DNA from: Nocardia flavorosea NBRC 108225
GTDB taxonomy: Bacteria > Actinomycetota > Actinomycetes > Mycobacteriales > Mycobacteriaceae
DNA: 64,000 bases
Direction: 5' to 3'
Assembly (NCBI RefSeq): GCF_001613385.1
Contig: NZ_BDCG01000008.1
Coordinates: forward strand, 393,394 to 457,393
Part shown: positions 41,604 through 53,300 of the stretch, in pieces
Layout of the letters: the number at the start of each line of letters is the position of its first letter
Position numbering within the stretch: the first letter of the stretch is position 1
The notes under the pieces: generated by a model
What the model was told of the DNA's origin: nothing
Database searches by the model: none
The model's input: only the letters and a program-made list of their open reading frames with translations
Translations under genes and position numbers: made by a program

Positions 41604-43615
41604 GCGAGTCACTCCCGGAGCCGGCAGCGGAGCGTATCGGCGGAGGGCACTCGCCGATATCCGGCGGGCACGTCACCGAACAGGTCACCACCGCCGACGG
41701 TATCGTCCGAGGTGGACGGGGCCGCCGCGTCCGGTACTGGCGATCGCTGCCCTACGCCGCGCCACCCGTCGGCGACCTGCGGTTCCGCGCCCCGCAACCG
41801 GTACAGCCGTGGACCGATATCCGCGACGCCACCTACTTCCGGGCGGCGGGAATCCAGCCCAGCTTCGGTGTCCGGATCGGGCCGCGCAAGTTACAGGAAA
41901 TGAGCGAGGATTCACTGACACTCAATGTCGTGGCTCCCGTTTCTGCCGCCGTGCGGCCGCGGCCGGTGATGGTATTCATCCACGGCGGCGGCAACCTGTT
42001 CGGCACCTCCGCGCTGCGCCTCTACGGCGGGGTACAGCTGGCAGCCGACGGCGATGTGGTCGTGGTGTCGATCAACTACCGCCTGGGGGCATTCGGGTAC
42101 GCCGATTTCTCCGAATTCTCCACGTCCGGCAGCCCATACGAGTCGAACCTCGGCCTGCGCGACCAGATCGCCGCGCTGCGCTGGGTACAGACCAATATCG
42201 CCGAATTCGGCGGTGATCCCGGGAATGTGACGATCTTCGGTGAATCGGCGGGCGCCCATGCCGTGCTGAGTCTGATGGCCACCCCGTCTGCCGCCGGGCT
42301 GTTCCACCGCGGTATCGCCCAGAGCGCGCCCGCGGATTGGGGTTTGACGAAGGCCGAGGCGAGTGAATTCGCCCACCGGGTCCTGGCCGAACTCCGGATT
42401 GCCCCGGCGGACGCGAACCGGCTGTTGCGCGAAGCGGATCCGCACGATATCCGGCGCGCCTTCAACCGGGCATCCAATGCGGCCATGACCGAATGCCCAG
42501 GTTTCTTCCCCGCGGCGCCGGTGGCCGATGGGGATCTCCTGCCGCGCACCCCGATCGATGCGTTCGCCGAGGGATATTCCCATCGGGTTCCGCTGATCAT
42601 CGGCACCTGCCGCAACGAGGGTGCCCTGTTCAACCGGTTCACCGATTCCCTGCCCACCCGGCCCGAGCGGCTGAAGCGTGCGCTCTCGGTCGCCGGCCCG
42701 GACCACTATCCCCAGGTGTTCTATACCTATCCCGGTTTCCCCGGAGAGGCGGCGGCCATCCGTGCGGGCGGCGATTACTTCTTCTGGCGCCCCTCGCTGG
42801 AGGCGATGGAGGGACACAGCCGGCACAGCCCCACCTACGCCTACCGCTACGATTTCGCGCCCAGGCTGCTGCAGCTGTACAAACTGGGCGCGACCCATGC
42901 GACCGATCTGCTGCCCACCTTCGGTGCCGTCTACGAACCGTGGAGCCGGGCATTGACCATCGGCGGCAGCCGGCGCGGCCTGCTGGCGGTGACCCGCCAG
43001 ATCCAGGACAACTGGCTGAACTTCGCCCGCACGGGCGAGCCGTTGCCGGTGTGGCCGCGCTACACCGAGGCGGAGCGCAGCACACTGATCATCGACGATC
43101 CCGGCCGGGTGGAGAACGATCCCGACAGCTTGCAGCGCAAGCTGTGGGCGGGAGTGCGTGCGCCCCAACTGGTGCCGGCGGGCGGCACCGCCCCGGCAAC
43201 TTCGGCCGGCGGCCGCGCCACAACGCCCGGCGAGAATGCGCCGGTGAGTGAGGCAGGTGGCGACGGCACGCTGCTCGGGAAGATCACCTCGGAGAACGCG
43301 GCGGGAGCCCCGACCGAAGTTGCGGCCACCGTTGCGGAGAAGCTGGTCGACAGCGTCGAGCCGCCTACCAGCGACGCCGGGGCCGGAACCGACACCGGCG
43401 ACAACTCCACCGGGGAAACCGAGCGACGCACCGGAACCGACAGCACCGACAACCCCACCGGCGAAACCGGGCGACGCACCGCCGGAACCGACGGCGACGG
43501 GGAACCCACCAGCAGGACCTCCTCGGAGGGCGGAACCTACGGTGACGCGGATCCGGTCTCGAAATCCGGGCGAGCAGCTCCGCCGGCCGCTTCGGACCGG
43601 AACTCCGCCGACTGA
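41600..43615 (+). CDS. Type B carboxylesterase with disordered C-terminal tail
   Basis: 671 aa. GIVRGGRGRRVRYWRSLPYA opens the family core. The oxyanion hole is VFIHGGGNLFG, the nucleophile is in FGESAGAHAVLS, and MTECPGFFPAAPVADGDLLP follows. After about residue 515 a tail of about 155 residues is rich in Thr, Gly, Asp and Ala with near-repeats of DNSTGETERRTGTD. Start ATG 41600 overlaps the previous stop; the longer open frame upstream lies inside the reductase gene. It should hydrolyse carboxylic esters; the tail is unusual for this family. Confidence 0.9.
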   Translation: MSESLPEPAAERIGGGHSPISGGHVTEQVTTADGIVRGGRGRRVRYWRSLPYAAPPVGDLRFRAPQPVQPWTDIRDATYFRAAGIQPSFGVRIGPRKLQEMSEDSLTLNVVAPVSAAVRPRPVMVFIHGGGNLFGTSALRLYGGVQLAADGDVVVVSINYRLGAFGYADFSEFSTSGSPYESNLGLRDQIAALRWVQTNIAEFGGDPGNVTIFGESAGAHAVLSLMATPSAAGLFHRGIAQSAPADWGLTKAEASEFAHRVLAELRIAPADANRLLREADPHDIRRAFNRASNAAMTECPGFFPAAPVADGDLLPRTPIDAFAEGYSHRVPLIIGTCRNEGALFNRFTDSLPTRPERLKRALSVAGPDHYPQVFYTYPGFPGEAAAIRAGGDYFFWRPSLEAMEGHSRHSPTYAYRYDFAPRLLQLYKLGATHATDLLPTFGAVYEPWSRALTIGGSRRGLLAVTRQIQDNWLNFARTGEPLPVWPRYTEAERSTLIIDDPGRVENDPDSLQRKLWAGVRAPQLVPAGGTAPATSAGGRATTPGENAPVSEAGGDGTLLGKITSENAAGAPTEVAATVAEKLVDSVEPPTSDAGAGTDTGDNSTGETERRTGTDSTDNPTGETGRRTAGTDGDGEPTSRTSSEGGTYGDADPVSKSGRAAPPAASDRNSAD

Positions 43616-43731
43616 CCGGTCAAGACTGTCGCCGATTCTGCTCCTGCAACCGGTCGCAGGTTTCGACGTACGGTGCGGACCATTCGTCGAAGCCTGAATC
43701 GGCGGTAGTCGTAGCGGTCTCGGTTCCGGGC

Positions 43732-44598
43732 CTACTTCAGCAGCCGCGACATCCGGCGATCGGCGAGGATCTTCCCACCGGTCTGGCAGGTCGGGCAGTA
43801 CTGGAACGACCGGTCCGTGAACGCGACCTCGCGGACGGTATCCCCGCACACTGGGCAGGGCATACCGGTGCGGCCGTGCACTCGCATACCCGAACGTTTC
43901 TCCCCCTTGAGCCGCGCCGCGTCCTGCCCCACCGACCGGGCGACCGCATCCGTGAGCACCGAGCGCAGGGCGTCGTAGAGCGCGGACAGCTTGGCGGCCG
44001 GCATGGTCTTCGCGGTGGCGAACGGGGAGATCCGGGCGGTGTGCAGTATTTCGTCGGAGTAGGCGTTGCCGATCCCGGCGAGCACGGTCTGATCGACCAG
44101 CACATTCTTGATCCGGCCCGACACCGCCCCGAGGATCGCCGCGAACTCCGGCTCGGTGACGGCGAGCGCGTCCGGTCCGAGCCGGGCGATCCCGGGCACG
44201 TCCGCCGGATCGTGCACGATATAAACCGCCAGCCGTTTCCTGGTACCGGCCTCGGTGAGGTCGAAAGCGGGTGTGGCCCCCTCCGGGGTGAAGAAATGCA
44301 CCCGCAACGCCAGCGGCCCGCGGCCGGGCTTCGGCGGGCTCGTGCTCGGGTTGTCGGTCCAGCGCAACCATCCTGCCCGGGACAGATGGGTGATCAGCCA
44401 CAATCCACCGCACTCCATGCCGAGGAACTTCCCCCACCGCGCGGCTCCCGTGACGTCGCGCCCGGACAGCGCCGTCACCGGCGGGTCGAAGGTTTTGATG
44501 GCGCTGTACGCCGCCACATCGATCCGACCCACCACCGCACCGACCGCGTGTTCCCGCAGGAACTGCGCCAGCGCCTCCACCTCCGGTAGTTCGGGCAC
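43732..44598 (-). CDS. Formamidopyrimidine-DNA glycosylase/endonuclease VIII family protein
   Basis: 288 aa. It removes oxidised bases from DNA. MPELPEVE gives the N-terminal Pro nucleophile and Glu3. A helix-two-turn-helix includes LVDQTVLAGIGNAYSDEILH, and the C-terminal zinc finger is CPVC-x16-CPTC with the final RMSRLLK. Length is normal. Subfamily (Fpg, Nei or Nei2/Rv0944-like) cannot be fixed by eye; the gap at the lesion-recognition loop would need alignment. It is convergent with the esterase gene; the 116 bp between them holds nothing seen. Confidence 0.9.
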   Translation of the reverse strand: MPELPEVEALAQFLREHAVGAVVGRIDVAAYSAIKTFDPPVTALSGRDVTGAARWGKFLGMECGGLWLITHLSRAGWLRWTDNPSTSPPKPGRGPLALRVHFFTPEGATPAFDLTEAGTRKRLAVYIVHDPADVPGIARLGPDALAVTEPEFAAILGAVSGRIKNVLVDQTVLAGIGNAYSDEILHTARISPFATAKTMPAAKLSALYDALRSVLTDAVARSVGQDAARLKGEKRSGMRVHGRTGMPCPVCGDTVREVAFTDRSFQYCPTCQTGGKILADRRMSRLLK

Positions 44599-44607
44599 GC
44601 GACCAGG

Positions 44608-45144
44608 CTACCGGGCACCGGTGACATTCGCGGCGTCCAAACGCCGGGTGATGCCGGTACTCGTCACCGTGATCAGAGTGCCGACCACCACCAGGTCGAA
44701 CGCCATCTGCACCGTGGTGGCGATCCGCGCCGCCTGGCCGGCCGCGTGGATATCGCCGAAACCGACAGTTCCCAGGGTCGCGACGGTGTAGTAGAGCGCA
44801 TCGCTGCGGGTGCGGAGTTCGGTGAACTGGCCGGGATCGCGCATTTCGAGCACGTAATAGAAGAGCGCGAAGAACAACACCACCAGACAGACCAGATACA
44901 GCAGACCGTCGACCCGATGGGCGGTATCGCGGCTCGCCGCCAGGAACTGCCCGATCCGCCGGTAGGCGAGCCACGCCAGCCCGGCCACACCGAGGACGAA
45001 GGCGACCAGGGTCAGCACCCGTGTGGGCCAGTAACCGGCGAAATCGAACCCCACCGGAACGAAGTAGTAGAACAGCAGACCACAAATCACGGTGCCCGCA
45101 TTACGCCACAGATGCGCCGAGCCGCTGATCCGTCGAGATGCCAT
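44608..45144 (-). CDS. Two-pore-helix potassium-channel-like membrane protein
   Basis: 178 aa from ATG 45144. Helices lie at about residues 12-30, 40-58 and 72-95, and the last at about 138-160. The pore motif TVATLGTVGFGD lies between the last two, with selectivity filter TVGFG, close to the K+ channel TVGYG. The C-terminus is short with no cyclic-nucleotide or RCK domain. It should be a voltage-independent K+-permeable channel. An earlier ATG at 45204 is possible, but the added residues look unlike a helix cap. It starts upstream of the DNA glycosylase on the same strand, 9 bp away. Confidence 0.85.
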   Translation of the reverse strand: MASRRISGSAHLWRNAGTVICGLLFYYFVPVGFDFAGYWPTRVLTLVAFVLGVAGLAWLAYRRIGQFLAASRDTAHRVDGLLYLVCLVVLFFALFYYVLEMRDPGQFTELRTRSDALYYTVATLGTVGFGDIHAAGQAARIATTVQMAFDLVVVGTLITVTSTGITRRLDAANVTGAR

Positions 45145-45515
45145 GCGGTCATGATCGGCCCGGTCTGCGTATTCACCGGGCGGCACGCCGAAACAACCCG
45201 TCACCCGGCCGGGCGAGATCGGTCGTGTCAGTCGATCACTGTGTGCGGAGAGGCGAATCAGAGGGCCGCCGCCCGGTGCCGACGGATCGCCGGCGTCATC
45301 GGGTCGGCCGGTGCCGCCATTCCGAGAGCTACTTCGCCGAAGACTTCGATCTCACAGCCCTGATCCACCACACAGTCGGGCGAAACCTGGCACGCAAACA
45401 TCGACGCCCGGCGCACGCTGAATGGCCCGCGCGGCCGCCGGACCGGCTCCGGAGTCGGAGTCCGCCACCGAGCAGCACAAGATATCGGGCACAGGACTGT
45501 GGTTATCTGTCGAAC

Positions 45516-46478
45516 GTGGTGTCGAAATTCGTCCGGGTGGGCGTGGACTCGATCCCGTGGCTCGCGACCGCTGCCGGGGCTGCCGGGGTGATACTGCATT
45601 TCAGCCGGTTATCGGCTCGTTTACCGGTTCTGGCGGCATCGGTTGCGCCGTACCTCATGTGCTTGTCGATTGCCGGGGTGGTGGTGTTTCTGGGGTTGCG
45701 GCGCTGGAGCGGTGCAGGGGTCGCGCTCGTCGTCGTGGTGGTGGCCCTATGGACCCAGCTTCCGTTGTATTACGGTCGCGCCGGCGACGAGGACGGCCGG
45801 CTGGTGCGGGTGATGCAGGCCAATCTACTGTTCGACGGAGCGGACCCGCGGGCCCTGGTCGACCAGGTGCGGGAGCGCAATATCGAGTTGCTCACCGTCA
45901 ACGAACTCACTCCGGCGGCGATCGGCGCGCTCGGCGGGGCGGGTCTCGACCGGTTGCTGCCCTATCGGTACCTCTCGCCCGCCCGGACCGCGGCCGGGAC
46001 CGGGATCTGGAGCCGTTACCCGCTGTCGGACACCGTCGAATACGACGGATACGTGCTGAACCAGCTCTCGGCGACCGCCGCGATCCCGGACGCGGGGCCG
46101 GTTTCGGTATTCGCGTTCCACCCGGTTCCCCCGGTCTACGACATCGATGTCTGGGCAGACGAATTATCCCGTTTGCATGCGGTTCTGGAGAATGCTCCCG
46201 CGGATCGCCCGGCCATCGTCGGCGGCGATTTCAACGCGACATACGATCACGCCCAATTCCGGGCCATGCTGTCCGGGCGTTTCGACGACGCCGTCGTTCA
46301 GGCGGGCGCCGGCCATCTGGTCACCTATCCCACCGATAAGTGGTGGCCGCCGCTGGTGGGGATCGACCACATACTCATCGCCGGGGGGCATGCGGTCGCA
46401 GTCGAAACCCTCGATATACCCGGCGCGGACCATCGCGCCCTGACCGCATCGATCCGCCTGGACCGCGCCCCGCGCTGA
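45516..46478 (+). CDS. Membrane-anchored endonuclease/exonuclease/phosphatase (EEP) family protein
   Basis: 320 aa. Three helices (about 15-30, 38-55 and 60-75) are followed by an EEP domain starting RLVRVMQANLLFDGADP. Catalytic residues are visible: Asn in QANL, Glu in TVNELTP, GGDFNATYDHAQFR, and the terminal GIDHILI and GADHRALTA. The membrane topology suggests an extracytoplasmic phosphodiesterase or phosphatase. Start GTG 45516 is tentative; no good Shine-Dalgarno is seen, and GTG 45519 is also possible. It is divergent from the channel gene, with 371 bp between that holds nothing else I recognise. Confidence 0.85.
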   Translation: MVSKFVRVGVDSIPWLATAAGAAGVILHFSRLSARLPVLAASVAPYLMCLSIAGVVVFLGLRRWSGAGVALVVVVVALWTQLPLYYGRAGDEDGRLVRVMQANLLFDGADPRALVDQVRERNIELLTVNELTPAAIGALGGAGLDRLLPYRYLSPARTAAGTGIWSRYPLSDTVEYDGYVLNQLSATAAIPDAGPVSVFAFHPVPPVYDIDVWADELSRLHAVLENAPADRPAIVGGDFNATYDHAQFRAMLSGRFDDAVVQAGAGHLVTYPTDKWWPPLVGIDHILIAGGHAVAVETLDIPGADHRALTASIRLDRAPR

Positions 46479-46509
46479 ACGGTCGCGGACGACCCGCCGC
46501 CCGGTGCAG

Positions 46510-47085
46510 TCAGGGAAGTAGGTCCAACGGGGCGAGGGTGATCTCGAACGGGCCGTGCAGAGTCGCGGTATCGCCCGCGCAAACCCGGTGGGTCTGTTCG
46601 TAGACCTGTTCGGACCCGAGCGTGTGGGCGAACAGGACCGGTAGCTCCTCCCCCGGTAACCGGCCCTTGAACGGGTTGATCTCGAAACGCCAGTAGTGCG
46701 GGATTCCGGCGGCGGCATAAACCACCGGTTTCGTCATCCGATCCGCCAGTGTGGTGGAGCCGGAGACCACCTCGACGGCCAGCCGCACTTGTTCCGCAGG
46801 TATCCCCCGCGCATCCCAGGAAATCGGCCCTTCGGCCACTATCAGGTCCGGGATGGGCTCATCGTCCGCGATCAAGGCGCCGACACCTTCCAGGACCACA
46901 CAGTCCGCCGGTACAACATCGTCGAGCATCCGGCTCAGCCGCTGGATGAGCCACTGGTGCCGGGGCTTGGGAGCTGCATTCACGACGAGCTGGCCATTCA
47001 ACACCTCGTATCGCAATCCGTCTTCGGGCATCCGATCGAGATCGGCCGAGGTCCACCGGTCCAGTCTCGGGGCAGGCATAGCCAT
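46510..47085 (-). CDS. Uma2-type (DUF820) PD-(D/E)xK nuclease-fold protein
   Basis: 191 aa. PIPDLIVAEG and VRLAVEVVSGSTTLADRMTKPVVYAAAGIPHYWRFE give the PD-(D/E)xK core (Asp, Glu, Lys) of the Uma2/DUF820 family. LNGQLVVNAAPKPRHQWLIQRL is the family N-terminal helix region. Function is unknown; such proteins are abundant in cyanobacteria and actinobacteria and some are linked to mobile DNA. It is a single gene on the minus strand, 31 bp past the EEP gene stop. The 225 bp to the NRPS stop holds no gene I can see. Confidence 0.88.
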   Translation of the reverse strand: MAMPAPRLDRWTSADLDRMPEDGLRYEVLNGQLVVNAAPKPRHQWLIQRLSRMLDDVVPADCVVLEGVGALIADDEPIPDLIVAEGPISWDARGIPAEQVRLAVEVVSGSTTLADRMTKPVVYAAAGIPHYWRFEINPFKGRLPGEELPVLFAHTLGSEQVYEQTHRVCAGDTATLHGPFEITLAPLDLLP

Positions 47086-47310
47086 CGGACCACCTCCAGC
47101 TCGATTCGCCGACCGCGTACATCCGCGGTCGCTGCCAGAATTCTAGCCTCCGCTGACCGCCACGACACGGGATGAAGGCGCGGGGGCAGCCGAGATCGCG
47201 CGACCGGATGCCTGGATATTTACCGCCGGACCGGTCCGGGCAAGCGGCACAGCCGGCTGCCTGCCCGGTTATGCGACCCCGCGCCGGGCGTGTGCGCGGG
47301 GACGCATGGT

Positions 47311-50300
47311 TCAGTCCTCTCCGGACGTGATACCGAGCCGGGCCAGCAGGTGTGGGGCGATGACGCCGAGAGCTTCGGCGGTCGTCATCTCCTCGTGTGT
47401 CGCCGGGACCGCGTATTCGGCGACCTCGCCCGAGACGTACGGCCACCAGTCACCGGCCCGGGGGCCTGCCTGCTGCGCACCGGGGGTGGGTACATCGGCG
47501 CGGAAGAAGTCGACGACGCCACGGTAGATACCGGGTTCGTGGCCGGCGATCAATTCCGCGGAGCGGGCCGCGGTCCGGTACACCGCGCGGAGCCGGTCCA
47601 CCGGGAGCCGCAGCAGCTCCGGGGGGATCAGTTCGTGCAGGCGAGCCAGTTCCGCGTCGCCGAGTTCGCCGATATTGCGGTCGGTGTCCTCGGTGAGGAT
47701 GCCCTGCTCCAGCAACGCGGCGCGCAGGATCGTCTCGAAAACGCCCGGATCGACGCCGGGGTGGCTGTCCAGCATCGCCAGCATTTCGACGTGTTCCCCG
47801 GCCGCCTGCAATGCGGTGGCGACGGCGTGGGCCAGGACGCCGCCCAGCGACCAGCCCAGGAGGCGGTACGGGCCGCTGGGCTGGATGCGCCGGATCTCGG
47901 CCAGGTAGCGGTCGGCGATCTCGCTCAGCGAGGCCGGGTCGTAGCCGGCATCGGAGTACGCCGGCGATTGCAGACCGTAGATCGGCTGATCCGCCGGCAA
48001 CAGCCGAGCGAGCCCGGTGAAGCTCCAGGCCAGTCCGTCCCTGGCGTGGATGGCGAAAATCGGTGTCGCGGAACCAGTTTCGCGGATGGGCAGGACCACC
48101 CGCAGTGCCGCCTCGGACAGTTCCTCGGCTTCGGCGGGTTCGGCGAGCCGGGCGGCGAGACCGCCGACGGTCGCGTCGGTGAACAACCACTGCACGCTGA
48201 TATCGGTACCGGTCTCGGCGCCGAGCCGGGCCGCGACCTTGGTCGCGAGCAGCGAGTTACCGCCGAGCGCGAAGAACGAATCGTCCACGCCGACTCGTTC
48301 CACGCCCAGGACCTCGGCGAAGACCGCGGCAACCGTATGCTCCAGCGGGCTGCGGGGAGCACGGAACTCTGCTTCGCCGGCGAACACCGGTTCGGGCAGG
48401 GCCCGGCGGTCCAGCTTGCCGGCCGGGGTCAGCGGGATCGCGTCGAGCACCATGATCGACGACGGCACCATATGCGTGGGCAACCGCTGCCCGGCGTAGT
48501 CGCGCAATTCGGTGACGTCGATCGAATAGCCCGGTACGGCAACAACATACGAGACGAGAGACACCGCGCCGGCCATACCTTCGTGGCCGAGGGTGACCGC
48601 GAAGTCGACCTGGCCGGACGAGGTGAGCACAGCGTCGATCTCGCCGAGCTCGATCCGGAAACCACGCACCTTCACCTGGAAATCGTTACGACCCACGTAC
48701 TCCACCGCCGGATCACCCGCGGCATCGCGACGCCAGCGCACCAGGTCACCGGTGCGGTACAGACGAGCCCCGGGCTCACCGTGCGGGTCGGCGACAAACC
48801 GTTCCGACGTCAGACCCGCCCGGGCGTGATAACCACGCGCCAGCTGGACACCACCGACATACAGCTCTCCGGCCACCCCCTCGGGCACCGGGTTCAACCG
48901 GTCGTCCAGAACCAGCGCCCGCATACCCCGCACCGGACCACCGATGGTGACCGGATCACCCGGCAGCAGCCGGCCACTGATATTGGTCGCAATGGTCGCC
49001 TCGGTCGGGCCGTAAGCATTGTGGAACCGACGCTGTATCCCGCCCTCGGGCGCGGTGGACCACTTGGCCACAAGATCCGCCGAAACAGCCTCACCACCGG
49101 CAATGATCACTTCCATACCCGCGAGATCCGCAGGGTCCAGCGACGCCAGCACCGACGGCGTGATCAAACCGACCGTCACACCCTCACGGGAGATCAGCTC
49201 ACCCAATTCCGCGCCACCGTAGGTACCGGTCGGAACCACAACCAGCGCACCCGCCGAACCCACAGCCAGCAACAATTCCAGGATCGACGCATCGAACGAC
49301 GGCGACGCGAACGCCAACGCCCGCGACGCCGGAGTCAACCCGTACCGCTCCACCTGCTCGGCACTGAAATTCGCCAAACCGGCATGACTGACCACAACAC
49401 CCTTGGGCACACCCGTCGAACCGGAGGTGTAGATGACATAGGCAGTGTTCGCCGGAGTCAACGGCCGCACTCGTTCCGCATCGGTGATCGCAGCTGCGGA
49501 GTACCCGTAGATTTCGAACTCGTCGAGCACCAGCCAATCCACCGAATCCGGCAGATCGGCGCGGACCGAAGACACCGTGATACCCACGGACGCACCGGAA
49601 TCGGTGAGCATATGAGCGATCCGGTCTTCCGGATAGGTCGGGTCGACCGGCAGGAACGCCGCACCGGATTTGGTCACGGCCCATTCGGCCAGCACCGAAT
49701 CCGCCGACCGCGGCACCGCCAGGGCCACCACGTCCTCGGCACCGAGGCCGAGCACGATCAGCGCCCGCGCCAAGCGGTTCGACCGCTCGTCGAACTCTTC
49801 ATAGGTGTACCGGCGGCCGTCGAACACCACCGCCGGCGCCGACGGGTCGACAGCCACGGCAGCGGTCAGCAAGTCCGGCAGGGTCTGTGCCGGTACGGCT
49901 GGACCGCCTGACCGCGATCCCAGTTCCGCGCGCTCGGCGATGCTGAGTAATTGCGCATCCCCCACCGGCTGGTCCGGTGCGTCGACCAAGTGGTCGATCA
50001 CCCGCAGCAGTCGTGCGGCGAGCGTTTCGACAGCGGCGGCGTCGAACCTGCTGGTCAGGTACTTCAGCATGATCCTGACCGTGCCGTCGGCGGTCACCAC
50101 CAGCGTCAGCGGGTAATGGCTGTTGTCGCGAGCCTGCACCCCGGTGATCGACATACCGTCGATATCGCCGGTGGCGGCGACCGCGGCGGCATCGGTCGGA
50201 TACGACTCGAAAACCAGCAGCGTGTCGAACTGCACCGCGACCCCGGCCGCTCGCTGGATATCGGTGAGCCCGAGATGGTGATGCTCCATCAGCGCCGCTT

Positions 50301-53300
50301 GTTCCCGCTGCAGCTCGGTGAGCAGCTCATTCGATGAGGCGCGCCGATCGATCCGCACACGCACCGGCAACGTGTTGATGAACAAGCCGACCATGGATTC
50401 GATACCGGGCAGTTCCGGCGGCCGGCCGGATACCGTGGCGCCGAATACGACATCGTCACGACCGGTGGTCCAGCCGAGCAGCACACCCCATGCCGCCTGC
50501 ACCAGAGTGTTGACTGTTACCCCGAGTTCGGCGGTGCGCTCGGTCAAGCACCGGGTGCGGTCGGAGTCGATCTCCGCGATATAGGTGCCCATCTCATAGC
50601 TCTCCGAAGCCAACGGCTCCGGTGCCAACAGTGTGGGTCCGTCGAATCCGGCCAGCGCGTCGCGCCACGCCTGTGCGGAGACCGCGTGGTCGCGGTTTCC
50701 GAGCCAGGACAAGTAGTTTCGGTACGAAACCGCCCGTCCGAGCGCGGCAGTGTCGCCGCGCACGGCGTACAGCATCAGCAGATCCCGCATGAGCAGCGGC
50801 ATCGACCAACCATCCACCAGGATGTGATGCGTGGTGAAGGTCAGCTGCCAGCCATCGTCGGTCAACCGGGCAAGATGGAAACGGACCAGCGGTGGGGCAG
50901 CCATATCGAACTGCTGAGTTCGGTCCGCAGTCAGGAGGCGAGCCAGTTCCTTGTCTCGCTCGTGCTCTGGCAGGTCGCGTAAGTCGATATCGCGCCAGGG
51001 CACCGAGACGGAGCCGAGTACCACCTGTACCCACTGGCCGGTGTCATCCGCGACGAACGCCGTGCGCAGGTTCGGATATCGGAGGAGCAGGGTTTCCGCA
51101 GCCTGGCGCAAACGGGCCGGGTCGATCCGGCCGGACAGGGCGAGGGAGGTCTGCATGGTGTAGACGTCGTGACCGTCGCGCATGAGCTGGGCGTGGAACA
51201 GCAGCCCGGACTGCAGCGGCGATAGCGGCCAGACCTCCGACATCGCCGGGTATACCTGCTCCCACCGTTCGATATCGGTTTGGGAGACCCGCACCAGCGA
51301 CATATCGGACGGCGTGAATCCGCCGGCCTCCGTCGTGCGCGCATGGTCGGCGAGCGCGGTGAGCGCCGCGCACCAAAGGTCCGCGAATTCACGCACTCTC
51401 GCCTCGCTCAACAACCCTGTGGGATAGGCGAAGGTGGTGCTCAGCACTGGTCCGTCCGCACCGGAGGTGACGATGGCATTGATATCCAGTGCGGCATGAG
51501 CGGGCATATCGCGAGCGCCGTCCGCAGCCAGCGGTCCCAATTCGCCCGTGGGCAGCCAACCGAATTCGGCGAGCTCTGCTGGTATCTCTCCCGCGGTTGC
51601 CCGGCCCAGATAGTTGAAACCGATCTGGCCCGGAATTTGTTCGGGTAGCCGGTTTCCGGTCTCGGGGTTGAGATACCGGAGCATCCCGTAGCCGAGACCT
51701 TTATCCGGCACCGCGAGCAATTGTTCCTTGACCGCTTTCACGACCGCGCCGAGTGCCGAACCGCCGGCGAAGGCGTCGTCGATATCGATTTCCGGGAGCT
51801 CGAGCCGAACAGGATACACAGCTGTGAACCAACCGACAGTGCGCGACAGGTCGGCCCCGGGCACCACGGTCTCCTCTCGACCGTGCCCCTCGAGCTTCAC
51901 CACCGCAGGTTCGAACGGGCTGCCTCCTCGCCAGCGGGCAAGCGCCAGCACGAGGGCGGACAGCAACGCGTCGTCCGGGCCTCCGTGGTATCGGGTGCCG
52001 ATATCTGTCAGCACCGCTTCGGTGGTCGCCGCAGGCAGGGTCACCTCGAACCGTTCGACCGTGGCATTGGTATCGATGGCCGGATCGAACGGGCGGTTGC
52101 CCAGTACGGGTTCTGGTGCCGCCGAAACCTTCTGCCAGTAGGGCAGCTCCGCAACTCGTTCGGACGTGACAGCCGCCTCGGCGAGCCCGTGGGCCCAATG
52201 CCGTAACGAGGTGCCGACCGGCGGCAGTGACACCGGTTGCCCACCGGCGACCTGAGACCATGCCAGGGCCAGATCCGCGATGATGATGCGCCAGGAAACA
52301 CCGTCGATGACGAAGTGATGCGCCACGAACAAGAGCACATCGGGTCGCTCGCCCGGAAACGAGAACCATACGAACTGCGCCATGACGGCGGTGGGGTCCA
52401 AACGTCCCAGTGCCGAATCCAATTCGGCCGAAGCGATTCGGGAAAGTTCGGCAGCGTCGATCGCATCGTCGAGCTCTGCTCGGTGGATCAGCGCACCGAT
52501 ATCGATCGCGTCCGGAGCAAGCACCTCCAACACCGGATCCCCGGGCCGGTCCCGGACCAGGGCTCGCAGCGCGTCATGGTGCTCGAAGAGCGCCGACAAT
52601 GTCGCGACGAGGCCCACGTGGTCGATCCCGGCAGGCAACTGCAACATCATGCTTTGGGTGAACCGCCCATACGGCCGGTTCTCACCGAGGATCTGCGCCA
52701 TGAACGGCAACGGCGGCATCTCGCCGACGCCGTTGCCGGGAAGTTCCGCGAGTCGCTGTTCGGCAGCCTCCCCGACGGTCGCGATATCGGCGAGCGCGGC
52801 GACTGTGCGATGCGTGAACACGTCTCGGGGGGTGAATACGACACCGCGGGTTTTGGCCCGTGACACCAGCTGAATCGACAGAATACTGTCGCCGCCCAGG
52901 GCGAAGAACGAATCGTCTACACCCACCCTCGGCGCACCGAGTACCTCTGCGAACACCTCGGCCACGACCTTCTCGGCCGCGGTCGAGGGAGCACGGAATT
53001 CGCGGGGGCCGAAAGACGGGGCAGGCAGCGCCCGGCGATCCAGCTTGCCAGTGGCATTCAACGGAATTTCCGCCAGTACCACCAGGGCCTCCGGCACCAT
53101 GTAGGCAGGCAACCGGCCCTTCAGGACGGACCGAACTTCCTCGGTATCGGGCGTCGCCCCCGCTGCGGGCACCACGTATCCGACGAGCTGATCGCCGGCC
53201 GGAGTATCCCCACGCACAACTACCACGGCTTGACTGACCTCGTTGATCTCGGTCAGCGCGGTTTCGATTTCGCCGAGTTCGATCCGGAGACCACGTACCT

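Noticed and set aside
41912..45085. A 1057-codon open frame on the minus strand across the esterase and DNA glycosylase genes
   Set aside because: It is antisense to well-supported genes, has Arg/Gly/Pro-biased composition and no domain. High-GC sequence opens such frames by chance.
47290..49911. An 873-codon plus-strand frame under the NRPS
   Set aside because: Antisense to conserved NRPS domains, no recognisable domain, composition typical of GC-rich shadows.
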